Shown here: in pieces, positions 1 through 6,130 of the stretch
How positions within the stretch are numbered: the stretch's first letter is position 1
Layout of the letters: each line of letters begins with the position of its first letter
Made by a program: the position numbers and the translations under genes
The notes under the pieces: generated by a model
Database searches by the model: none
Told to the model about the DNA's origin: nothing
Seen by the model: the letters and a program-made list of their open reading frames with translations, nothing else
NCBI GenBank assembly: GCA_026645375.1
Contig: JAPFFX010000046.1
Location: 1 to 7,768 of the forward strand
Direction: 5' to 3'
DNA from: Citricoccus sp. WCRC_4
Lineage (GTDB): Bacteria; Actinomycetota; Actinomycetes; Actinomycetales; Micrococcaceae
DNA length: 7,768 nucleotides

Positions 1-536
1 AGGACGATGACGTCGGCGGCATGGCCGTTGCCGATCCACCGCTTGTGGCCGTTGATCACCCAGGCGTCGCCGTCCCGACGGGCTGAGGTCTCCAGGGAGA
101 CGGAGTCGGAGCCGTGGGTTGGCTCGGTCAGGGCGAAGGCGCCGGTCTTGTCGACCCGGGCCATGGCCGGCAGCCAGCGCTGGCGCTGTTCTTCGTTGCC
201 GAGCATGTAGATACTGCCCATGCACAGGTTTGAGTGCACCCCCAGGAAGGTGTTGACCGACCCGTCGATGCGTCCCATCTCCCGGGCGACCAGCCCTGCC
301 TCCTGCCGGGACAGGCCCGGGCAGCCATACCCCGGGATGAAGGTACCGACGATGCCCAGCCCGGCCAGGCCGGGCAATACCTCGTCCGGGAACTGGGCCC
401 GCTCCCAGTAGTCGTTGATGATCGGCTCGATGCAGCTCCGTCCGAAGTCGCGGACGCGGTCGCGCAGGGCGCGGGCCTGATCGGTCAGGTCGGTGTCCAA
501 CAGGAGGTGGTCGGGGTGGTCGATCACGCTGGTCAT
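1..536 (-). CDS. Acyl-CoA dehydrogenase, N-terminal part (runs off left edge)
   Basis: FAD-dependent acyl-CoA dehydrogenase, which would introduce the alpha,beta double bond into an acyl-CoA in the cytoplasm. Only the first 178 codons are present; the C-terminal helical domain with the expected catalytic Glu lies beyond the window. Seen: an N-terminal helical region, then GYGCPGLS (residues 69-76), ALTEP (135-139) followed by HGSDS, and INGHKRWIGN (161-170) leading into the FAD-contacting beta domain. These match the glutaryl-CoA dehydrogenase / plant ACX4 branch of the family. At the positions of human glutaryl-CoA dehydrogenase Arg94 and Ser98 (aligned by eye, from memory) this protein has Asn95 and Gly99, so a short or branched monoacyl-CoA is more likely than a dicarboxylyl-CoA. 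The ATG is the natural start, but its ribosome binding site is poor: AGAGG sits only 2 bases away. Last visible gene of the operon, 81 bases after the CoA-transferase. Family call is firm; substrate unknown. Confidence 0.9.
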   Translation of the reverse strand, partial: MTSVIDHPDHLLLDTDLTDQARALRDRVRDFGRSCIEPIINDYWERAQFPDEVLPGLAGLGIVGTFIPGYGCPGLSRQEAGLVAREMGRIDGSVNTFLGVHSNLCMGSIYMLGNEEQRQRWLPAMARVDKTGAFALTEPTHGSDSVSLETSARRDGDAWVINGHKRWIGNGHAADVIV

Positions 537-545
537 GGCCTCTTC

Positions 546-557
546 TTTCACGTGGAA
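546..557. repeat. Near-perfect 12-bp palindrome with CACGTG core in the acyl-CoA dehydrogenase leader
   Basis: TTTCACGTGGAA is an inverted repeat with one mismatched pair around a CACGTG core. It lies 10 bases upstream of the acyl-CoA dehydrogenase ATG, in the longest gap of the operon. It could be a protein-binding site or a weak RNA hairpin near the ribosome binding site. A short palindrome can arise by chance and no function is shown. Confidence 0.2.
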
Positions 558-617
558 GGTCGGATGGTGTCCGCTTTGATGCTGGAGCTCACGGAGGTTC
601 CGCGGCTCAGGGCGGGG

Positions 618-1838
618 TCAGGCGGATGCCCGCTGCGGTTCGACGTCCCGCGCGCGGCGGGGAGCGGTCTGCTCCAGCCAGGACAGCACGTCGTCTTGGT
701 CGGCGCCGAGTGCCGGTGGGGCCTTGTCGTAGCGGGCTGGGGTCCTGCTGAAGCTCACGGGATGTTTGATGGTGGGGATCGCATCCGGGCCCTGGCCGGT
801 CGCGACGACCGGGTCCAGGCCGAGCCGGTCGGCGAACTGGATACCCTCGTCGATCCGCAGGATGGGCGAGCACGGGATCCGGGCCTGCTGCAGGAGGTCA
901 AACCATTCATCGGCGGTGCGGGCCGACAGGGCCCCAACTAGCAGTGCGCGCAGCTCGTCCCGGTTCGCGTTGCGGTCGGCCATGGTGGCGAAGCGCGCGT
1001 CCACGGCCAGGTCCGGTACGCCCAGGGCCTGCACGAGTTGAGCGAACTGCCGGTCATTGCCGCAGCAAATGATGATGTCCCGGTCCGCGGCACGGAACGG
1101 GCCGTAGGGGAAGAGGCTGGGGTGGTCATTGCCCATCCGGGTGGGCACGTTGCCTGCGGCCGCGTATCCTCCGGTCTGGTTCACCAGCCCGGACAGCGCC
1201 GAGGACAGCAGGTTCAGCTCCAGGTGCTGGCCGCGCCGGGACCGACCCTGCTCGTGCAGGGCACCGAGGATGCCCACGGCCGCGTGCAGCCCGGTGATCA
1301 CATCGAACATCGCGACGCCGGCGCGCTGGGGATCCCCGTCCGGGTCGCCGGTGAGCGTCATGGCCCCGGAGAGGGCCTGGGCCAGCAGGTCGTAACCCGG
1401 CATCGCGGCCCCGCCGGCCGTGCCGAACCCGGTGATGCTGGCGTGAATGAGCCCGGGCCAACGCTGGGCGACGGATTCGGTGTCCAGTCCGAACTTCACC
1501 AGGCCACCGGGTTTGAAGTTCTCCACAAACACGTCGGCCCGGTCGATGATCCGGTACGCGGTCTGAAGGTCACCGGGATTGGTCAGGTCCAGCACGATCG
1601 AGCTCTTATTGCGATTGACCGACAGGTAATACGTGCTCACCCCGTCGCGGTGCGGCGGGCTCCACTGCCGGGTGTCGTCCCCGCCGGGGGATTCCACCTT
1701 GATGACCGTCGCTCCCATGTCCGCCAACAGCATGGTGCAGTACGGTCCGGCCAGCACCCGGCTGAAATCCGCCACCACCACCCCGTCCAGGGGGCGCGCC
1801 GCGGCGCCGTCGCTGTGCGGGTGTATCGGTGTGATCAT
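618..1838 (-). CDS. CaiB/BaiF family (family III) CoA-transferase
   Basis: Family III CoA-transferase, moving CoA from an acyl-CoA donor to a carboxylic acid through an aspartyl-CoA thioester. Here it would activate the acid made by the aldehyde dehydrogenase, so that the neighbouring acyl-CoA and 3-hydroxyacyl-CoA dehydrogenases can act. Numbered from the start chosen here (406 residues, about the usual length): the N-terminal GVVVADFSRVLAGPYC motif at 19-34, FVENFKPG at 104-111, and PGYDLLAQALSG at 147-158, whose Asp150 aligns with the catalytic Asp169 of formyl-CoA transferase (Frc). An in-frame ATG 12 bases upstream would give 410 residues. The downstream ATG was chosen because GAGGA (1844-1848) stands 5 bases before it and overlaps the upstream ATG. 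The gene starts 38 bases after the 3-hydroxyacyl-CoA dehydrogenase stop. The sequence does not show which acid or CoA donor is used; alpha-methylacyl-CoA racemases share this fold. Confidence 0.92.
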   Translation of the reverse strand: MITPIHPHSDGAAARPLDGVVVADFSRVLAGPYCTMLLADMGATVIKVESPGGDDTRQWSPPHRDGVSTYYLSVNRNKSSIVLDLTNPGDLQTAYRIIDRADVFVENFKPGGLVKFGLDTESVAQRWPGLIHASITGFGTAGGAAMPGYDLLAQALSGAMTLTGDPDGDPQRAGVAMFDVITGLHAAVGILGALHEQGRSRRGQHLELNLLSSALSGLVNQTGGYAAAGNVPTRMGNDHPSLFPYGPFRAADRDIIICCGNDRQFAQLVQALGVPDLAVDARFATMADRNANRDELRALLVGALSARTADEWFDLLQQARIPCSPILRIDEGIQFADRLGLDPVVATGQGPDAIPTIKHPVSFSRTPARYDKAPPALGADQDDVLSWLEQTAPRRARDVEPQRASA

Positions 1839-1843
1839 CGTGT

Positions 1844-1848
1844 TCCTC
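1844..1848 (-). promoter_or_regulatory. Ribosome binding site that sets the CoA-transferase start
   Basis: GAGGA on the minus strand, 5 bases before the ATG at 1838. It lies inside the first codons of the longer reading at 1850, which has no comparable site, so it favours the shorter protein. Confidence 0.6.
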
Positions 1849-1876
1849 ATTCGTTCTGTCTGTGGACTTCGTCGTC

Positions 1877-2773
1877 TCAGCTGGTGTAGCTGTACCAGCC
1901 CTGACCGCTCTTACGCCCGTACTGGCCGGCCTCATAGAGCTCCTTGACCGACGGCGCCGGCAGGCTCTCCGGATCCCCGGTCTGCTCGTACTCGGCCATC
2001 CGGATCAGGTAGACCACGTCGATGCCCACCAGGTCCATCAGCTCGAAGGGCCCCATCGGGTGCCGTAGGGCGGTGCGGGCGGCGCGGTCGATGTCTTCGA
2101 CCTCCGCGATGCCTTGTTCCTGCAGGGCCAGGGCCTCCCGGCGGATCGCGTTGAGCAGCCGGTTGGCGACGAAGCCGGGGATCTCCTGCTTCAGGCGGAC
2201 CACGGTCTTGCCGAAGGCCTGGGCTAGCGCGGTGATCGCTTCCACCGTCTCCGGCGAGGTCCGCTCGTGGGGGACGACCTCGACGCATTCCATGACCAGG
2301 GCCGGGTTGAAGAAGTGCATGTTGCATACCTTCTCCGGGCGCCTCGTGGCATCGGCGATCTGCGAGGAGACGATGTTCGAGGAATTCGTCACCAGTAGCG
2401 TGTGCGTCGGGGCGACGGCATCGAGGGAGGCGAACAGCTCGCGCTTGATCGCCAGGTCCTCGATGGCGGCCTCGATGGCGACGTCCGTTCCTGACACCAC
2501 GGTGTCCCGGTCGGTGGAGAAGGTCAGCCGCTGCTTGGCGGCCGCCACGTCCGGAGCGGTCCGTCGTCCCTTGGCCACATCCCGGTCCACCCGTTCCCAC
2601 AACTGGGTCCGGGCACGGTCCAATGGGAGTTGAGCGATATCCACCAGGGTGGTGTCGAACCCGGCCAGAGCCGAGACCATGGCGATCTGCGAACCCATGG
2701 TCCCGGCACCGATGACCGTCACGTGGCGAATCCGCTGCGTGGCGCTGTCAGTGCGTGCGTCAGTCGTGGTCAT
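1877..2773 (-). CDS. 3-hydroxyacyl-CoA dehydrogenase (3-hydroxybutyryl-CoA dehydrogenase type)
   Basis: NAD(P)-dependent oxidation of a (3S)-hydroxyacyl-CoA to the 3-oxoacyl-CoA, the third beta-oxidation step. Stand-alone form of 298 residues, slightly longer than the usual ~283 because of a 14-residue polar N-terminal tail. Seen: the Rossmann motif VIGAGTMGSQIA (20-31), EAAIED (101-106), NSSNI (130-134), the catalytic segment NMHFFNPALVMECVEVV (151-167) with His153 and Glu165 spaced as in the family His-Glu pair, GFVANRLL (200-207) with Asn204, then HPMGPFELMDLVGID (238-252) and YGRKSGQGWY (285-294) of the C-terminal domain. The frame stays open upstream to 2833, but that extra 20 residues overlaps the aldehyde dehydrogenase and adds nothing of the family. 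The ATG at 2773 follows the aldehyde dehydrogenase stop by 4 bases, which suggests translational coupling. Chain length is not determined; 3-hydroxyadipyl-CoA is possible. Confidence 0.95.
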   Translation of the reverse strand: MTTTDARTDSATQRIRHVTVIGAGTMGSQIAMVSALAGFDTTLVDIAQLPLDRARTQLWERVDRDVAKGRRTAPDVAAAKQRLTFSTDRDTVVSGTDVAIEAAIEDLAIKRELFASLDAVAPTHTLLVTNSSNIVSSQIADATRRPEKVCNMHFFNPALVMECVEVVPHERTSPETVEAITALAQAFGKTVVRLKQEIPGFVANRLLNAIRREALALQEQGIAEVEDIDRAARTALRHPMGPFELMDLVGIDVVYLIRMAEYEQTGDPESLPAPSVKELYEAGQYGRKSGQGWYSYTS

Positions 2774-2777
2774 CGGC

Positions 2778-4166
2778 TCAGGCCTCACCCTCTGCTGCCG
2801 GGTCCCGGACCAGCTTCTGGTTCGCGAAGGCAACGAAGCCGTCGCGGGCCAACTCGCGCCCCACCCCGGAACGCTTCACGCCGCCGAAGGGCAAATCAGG
2901 AGCCGAGCGGATCAGGCTGTTGATCGCAACCATCCCGGTCTGGAGTCGGTCGGCGACGGCACGAGCACGGTCCCGGTCGCCCGAGAACACGGTGCCGGCC
3001 AGACCGTAGGGGGAATCGTTGGCCAGCCGGACCGCAGCATCCTCGTCGGCCACCGGGTGGACGACCGCCACCGGGCCGAAGAGCTCGTCCCGGTAGGCCC
3101 CGGCCTCCTCGGGCACGTCCACCAGCACGGTCGGCGGGTAGAACGCCCCCTCGGCGCCCTCCTCGCGACCACCGACGACGACCCGCGCCCCGCGGGTCAC
3201 GGCGTCCTGGACATACTCGTCGAGCTCTCGGGCCGCGTCCGCCGAGGAGAGCGGGCCCATCGTGGTGTCCTCCCGGGTGGGATCGGCGGGGGTGTAGGAC
3301 TTCATCGCGGTGGCGAAGTGGGTCAGAAACTCGTCATAGACCTTCTCGTGGACGATGAAACGCTTGGAGGCCGTGCAGGCCTGGCCGGCGTTGTAGAGCC
3401 GGCCGGCAGCGGCCACCGTGGCGGCCTGCTCCACGTCGGCATCACCGAGCACGATGAACGGATCGGACCCGCCGAGTTCCAGCACACTGCGCTTGAGGTA
3501 GCGCCCGGCGGCAGCACCGATGGCCTCCCCGGCCCGCTCGGACCCGGTCAATGACACCCCGGCGATACGGTCATCGGCGATGACCTGCTCCACTTGAGCC
3601 GAGGAAATGAACGCGTTGGTGTACACACCGTCGGGGGCACCGGCCTCACGCAGCACCTCCTCGATCGCCATCGCGGACTGTGGGCAGTTACGGGCGTGCT
3701 TGATAATGACCGTGTTCCCCAGGGCCAAGTTCGGCGCGGCGAACCGGGCCACCTGGTAGTAGGGGAAGTTCCATGGCATCACGCCCAGCAACGCGCCGAT
3801 CGGTTCGGAGCGCACGACCGCCGAACCGTCCCCGCTGATCGGCAGCGGCTGGTCCGCGAGGAACTCGGCCAGGTGGTCGGCGTAGTACTCGTAGATCGAG
3901 GCCACCAGCTTGACCTCGGCCCGAGCCTGGGCGATGGGCTTGCCCATCTCCCGGGTCAGCAGCGCCGCCAGATCATCGAGACGTTCCCGGTGGATCTCAG
4001 CGGCCCGGTGCAGGACCGCCGCCCGCTCCGGGGCCGGGGTTGCCGCCCACTCCACCTGGGCGGAAGCAGCGCACTCGATGAGCGCGTCGATCTGCCCGTC
4101 GACGATCTCAGGATAGGTCGCGAGGACCTCTCCGGTGGCGGGGTTCGTGGTGGTGTAGACGCCCAA
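2778..4166 (-). CDS. NAD(P)-dependent aldehyde dehydrogenase, succinate-semialdehyde dehydrogenase (Sad/YneI) type
   Basis: Oxidises an aldehyde to a carboxylic acid, probably the omega-oxo acid formed after BVMO cleavage and hydrolysis. The 462 residues equal the length I recall for E. coli Sad/YneI. Seen: PWNFP (131-135) with Asn133, TVIIKHARN (152-160) with the cofactor Lys156, LTGSERAGEAIG (206-217), LELGGSDPFIVL (229-240) with general base Glu230, NAGQACTASKRF (259-270) with nucleophile Cys264, ELFGPV (361-366), and PFGGVKRSGVGRE (426-438) near the C terminus. The KHA and AGQxCxxxKRF forms are typical of the Sad/YneI branch, which favours semialdehydes. The start is TTG: AAAGGA stands 8 bases upstream, no in-frame ATG lies nearby, and the N terminus matches the family. 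It follows the BVMO by 42 bases. Family firm; the true substrate (6-oxohexanoate, 5-oxovalerate, other) is inferred from context only. Confidence 0.94.
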   Translation of the reverse strand: MGVYTTTNPATGEVLATYPEIVDGQIDALIECAASAQVEWAATPAPERAAVLHRAAEIHRERLDDLAALLTREMGKPIAQARAEVKLVASIYEYYADHLAEFLADQPLPISGDGSAVVRSEPIGALLGVMPWNFPYYQVARFAAPNLALGNTVIIKHARNCPQSAMAIEEVLREAGAPDGVYTNAFISSAQVEQVIADDRIAGVSLTGSERAGEAIGAAAGRYLKRSVLELGGSDPFIVLGDADVEQAATVAAAGRLYNAGQACTASKRFIVHEKVYDEFLTHFATAMKSYTPADPTREDTTMGPLSSADAARELDEYVQDAVTRGARVVVGGREEGAEGAFYPPTVLVDVPEEAGAYRDELFGPVAVVHPVADEDAAVRLANDSPYGLAGTVFSGDRDRARAVADRLQTGMVAINSLIRSAPDLPFGGVKRSGVGRELARDGFVAFANQKLVRDPAAEGEA

Positions 4167-4174
4167 GGGCCTGT

Positions 4175-4180
4175 TCCTTT
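4175..4180 (-). promoter_or_regulatory. Ribosome binding site supporting a TTG start
   Basis: AAAGGA on the minus strand, 8 bases before the TTG at 4166. It supports the non-ATG start of the aldehyde dehydrogenase. Confidence 0.55.
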
Positions 4181-4208
4181 CGTCGTGGTCAGTGGTGAGG
4201 GCTGGGAT

Positions 4209-5855
4209 TCAGCTTGCCGCGGCCAGCGATGGCTGATCGCGCTCCATGTCCGCCGAGGACTGGACGGGCATCAGGTTCGGGTAACCGGCCTGAGCTTCCT
4301 GGTCCAGTAGGTCCTTCATGGCCGACAGGCCGCCCAGGTAGAACAGCACGCTGGGCTTCTTGCCGGGGATATTGGCGCCAAAGATCCAAGAGTCGACGCG
4401 GCCGAAAACGGAACCGGTGGCCAGGTCACTGCAGTGCTCGCTCCACTTCTGCTCAGCCTCGGCGGTGGGTTCGATCATGGCAATGCCGTTCTGCCGAGCG
4501 TGGGCGATGGCGTCGGAGATCCACTCCACCTCGGCCTCGATGGCCGAGGGCAGGTTGCAGAACGGACCCTTCGGTCCGAGCACCATGAACCAGTTGGGGA
4601 ATCCCGGGGTGGTTACGCCGAGGTAGCTGGTCGGGTTCTCCTTCCAGACCTCGTTGATGTGCACGCCGTTCCGGCCGGTGAGGTCCATGCGGCGGTAGTT
4701 GCCGTCCACGGCATCGAAGCCGGTGGCGAAGACGATGACGTCGTACTCGCGGTGGGTCCCGTCAGCGGTGCGGATGCCGGTGGCGGTGATCTCCACGATC
4801 GGGGTGTCGGTGACGTTCACGGCCTCGACCTGGGGCAGGTTGAAGGTCTCGTAAAAGCCGTTGTCGCACAGTGGGCGGCGGGCGTGCAGACCCGAGGGCA
4901 TGATCCTCCGGGCGGCCTCGGGATCCTTGACGATCTCCCGGATGCGGTCCTTGATGAACTTCCCGGCGATCAGGTTGGCGTCCTCGTCGACCGCGAGGTT
5001 GCCGAAGGTCGAGAACATGAAACGGAAGCCGCCGCCTTCATTCCAGGCGTCCGTGAAGATCTGCTCGCGCTCTTCCTCGGAGTAATCCCACAGGGACCGC
5101 TCAACCTCGTCGATGCCGAAGCCCAGGGCGGATCCGAAGATCTTCTCACGGTTCATTTCGAAGTCCTCGTGGTACTGCTCGACTTCGCCCTCGGCCATCG
5201 GACGCAGGCCCACCGGCACGGAATACTGGGGGGTCCGCACGAACACGCCGAGCTTGGAGACCTGCGGGCCCAGTGCAGTGACGACCTGCTGACCGGTCGA
5301 GCCGGTACCGATAACCGCCACGCGTTGTCCGGTGACGTCCAGGCCTTCCGGCCATCGTGCCGTGTGGACGAGCTGACCTTCGAAGGAGTCCCGACCGGGG
5401 ATATCCGGCATGTTCACGGCGGCCAGCAGGCCGACCGCGTTGACGACGTAGGTGGCGCGGATGGTGTCGCCCTCGTCGGTGGTCAGCACCCACTGGTTGG
5501 CAGCATCGTCATAGTTGGAGGCCGCGATGCCCAGGCCGAAGCGGAAGTGGCGGCGCAGATCGAACCGGTCCACCACGCCCTCCAGGTAGGAGAGAATCTC
5601 CGGCTGCGTAAGGTAGGTGTTCTCCCAGGTGGTGTCCTGATACAGCTCCTTGTCGAAGAAGTACTGGTAGACGTAGCTCTCCGAGTCCGACAGGGCCCCC
5701 GGGTAACGGTTCCAGTACCAGGTGCCACCCGGGCCTTCGGCCCGGTCGAAGCCGAGGACCGTCAGTCCCTGCTCATTGGCGAGCTTGTGCATGGCGTAGA
5801 TGCCACCGAATCCTGCGCCGATGACGACGGCGTCGACGGTCTGCTGAGTACCCAT
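4209..5855 (-). CDS. Type I Baeyer-Villiger monooxygenase, cyclohexanone monooxygenase-like
   Basis: FAD- and NADPH-dependent monooxygenase turning a ketone into an ester or lactone with O2; cytoplasmic. The 548 residues compare with 543 for Acinetobacter cyclohexanone monooxygenase (CHMO), and collinear blocks recalled from that enzyme match throughout. Seen: FAD Rossmann motif VVIGAGFGGIYAM (10-22); GGTWYWNRYPGALSD (43-57) ending in the conserved Asp57; the BVMO fingerprint FEGQLVHTARWP (158-169); NADPH Rossmann motif VAVIGTGSTGQQ (179-190); ARRPLC (325-330) with the conserved active-site Arg327; ATGFDAVDGNYRRMD (377-391); SWIFGANIPGKK (489-500). Recalled CHMO pocket positions Leu143, Phe432, Leu435 and Phe505 are kept, while position 433 is Cys rather than Thr. 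The frame is open upstream to 6080, but AGGAGG 5 bases before the ATG at 5855, and the FAD motif right after it, fix the start. First gene of the operon, divergent from the regulator. A cyclic ketone is the likely but unproven substrate. Confidence 0.96.
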   Translation of the reverse strand: MGTQQTVDAVVIGAGFGGIYAMHKLANEQGLTVLGFDRAEGPGGTWYWNRYPGALSDSESYVYQYFFDKELYQDTTWENTYLTQPEILSYLEGVVDRFDLRRHFRFGLGIAASNYDDAANQWVLTTDEGDTIRATYVVNAVGLLAAVNMPDIPGRDSFEGQLVHTARWPEGLDVTGQRVAVIGTGSTGQQVVTALGPQVSKLGVFVRTPQYSVPVGLRPMAEGEVEQYHEDFEMNREKIFGSALGFGIDEVERSLWDYSEEEREQIFTDAWNEGGGFRFMFSTFGNLAVDEDANLIAGKFIKDRIREIVKDPEAARRIMPSGLHARRPLCDNGFYETFNLPQVEAVNVTDTPIVEITATGIRTADGTHREYDVIVFATGFDAVDGNYRRMDLTGRNGVHINEVWKENPTSYLGVTTPGFPNWFMVLGPKGPFCNLPSAIEAEVEWISDAIAHARQNGIAMIEPTAEAEQKWSEHCSDLATGSVFGRVDSWIFGANIPGKKPSVLFYLGGLSAMKDLLDQEAQAGYPNLMPVQSSADMERDQPSLAAAS

Positions 5856-5860
5856 GGCTT

Positions 5861-5866
5861 CCTCCT
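5861..5866 (-). promoter_or_regulatory. Strong ribosome binding site of the BVMO
   Basis: A perfect AGGAGG on the minus strand, 5 bases before the ATG at 5855. It decides against the 75-codon upstream extension of the same frame and suggests strong translation of the first operon gene. Confidence 0.85.
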
Positions 5867-5953
5867 GTGTTCTATGTCCTGTGACCGTGGCCGCCGATTG
5901 TGTGATGCGGACCACCTTGGAATACAACGGTAGGAAGTGATTCGGGTCACCCT

Positions 5954-5972
5954 GTGTTCCACTTTGGTACAC
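5954..5972. promoter_or_regulatory. Inverted repeat, candidate operator of the divergent regulator
   Basis: GTGTTCC and GGTACAC flank the 5-base spacer ACTTT. The arms match at 6 of 7 positions, giving GTGTWCC-N5-GGWACAC. It is centred about 108 bases upstream of the BVMO ATG and about 136 bases upstream of the regulator ATG at 6099. That is a usual distance for a dimeric activator with a Fis-type helix-turn-helix. Binding by the neighbouring regulator is inferred from position only. Confidence 0.45.
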
Positions 5973-6067
5973 CGCCCCGATCTCCACGGGTCCTTCCGAC
6001 GCCCACCCGCTGGGGGCAGGGGCGGTCTCGCTGCTGGCCGCTACAGACGGGCAGCGTTGCCAAGCGG

Positions 6068-6073
6068 CATAAT
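6068..6073 (+). promoter_or_regulatory. Candidate -10 box for the regulator gene
   Basis: CATAAT matches the TATAAT consensus at 5 of 6 positions and is the only A/T-rich box near the regulator start. It is followed by the palindrome TTGATCAA (6073-6080), close to where transcription would begin. That would leave a leader of about 19 bases before the ATG at 6099. No convincing -35 box stands 16-18 bases upstream, so this is tentative. Confidence 0.3.
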
Positions 6074-6085
6074 TGATCAACCATC

Positions 6086-6130
6086 AGAAAGGGTCCTAAT
6101 GGGCAGTGCAACGCATCACCCTGACGATCG
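6086..6130 (+). other. Ribosome binding site and likely true N-terminal codons of the regulator, out of frame with the rest
   Basis: AGAAAGGG (6086-6093) stands 5 bases before ATG 6099, the best translation start in this area. The ATG frame reads MGSATHHPDDR and then turns into Arg/Ser-rich sequence with no family resemblance, ending at 6299. The regulator's domain sequence lies in another frame that is open only after a TGA at 6122-6124. A single missing base near 6129-6131 would join MGSATHHPDDR to VRAALRRLINQ and give a natural N terminus. Either the sequence has a one-base error or natural deletion here, or the regulator starts at GTG 6131. Confidence 0.45.

Larger units (their letters stand above)
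5856..6098. promoter_or_regulatory. Divergent control region between BVMO operon and regulator
   Basis: These 243 bases must hold the promoters of both the minus-strand operon and the plus-strand regulator. They contain a 19-bp inverted repeat (5954-5972), a CATAAT box (6068-6073), two ribosome binding sites and a 6-bp stem with a 16-base loop (6029-6034 with 6051-6056). For the operon promoter I see only a weak pair on the minus strand, TTGTAT (5922-5927) and CACAAT (5897-5902), 19 bases apart. That is poor, as would suit an activator-dependent promoter. No gene is supported here. Confidence 0.65.

Noticed and set aside
234..941. A 235-codon plus-strand frame across the acyl-CoA dehydrogenase and CoA-transferase ends
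   Set aside because: It spans the junction of two well-supported minus-strand genes and has no domain of its own.
1038..1889. A 283-codon plus-strand frame opposite the CoA-transferase
   Set aside because: Antisense shadow with no recognisable domain. The minus-strand CoA-transferase with its catalytic Asp explains the region.
2774..2833. 20-codon N-terminal extension of the 3-hydroxyacyl-CoA dehydrogenase
   Set aside because: It overlaps the end of the aldehyde dehydrogenase gene and adds no family sequence; the ATG at 2773 fits better.
2649..3554. A 301-codon plus-strand frame opposite the aldehyde dehydrogenase
   Set aside because: Antisense shadow. The opposite strand encodes a full aldehyde dehydrogenase with its Cys and Glu catalytic residues.
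4434..5933. A 499-codon open frame on the plus strand opposite the BVMO
   Set aside because: It is a shadow of the BVMO caused by strong G/C bias at third positions. The minus-strand protein has all family motifs; the plus-strand one shows none and is low-complexity Val/Gly/Asp-rich.
6029..6056. CGCTGC/GCAGCG stem upstream of the regulator
   Set aside because: Six-base arms around a 16-base loop in G/C-rich DNA are expected by chance; no link to a promoter or start site could be shown.
5856..6080. 75-codon N-terminal extension of the BVMO
   Set aside because: It lacks any BVMO similarity, would cover the control region, and AGGAGG directly precedes the ATG at 5855.
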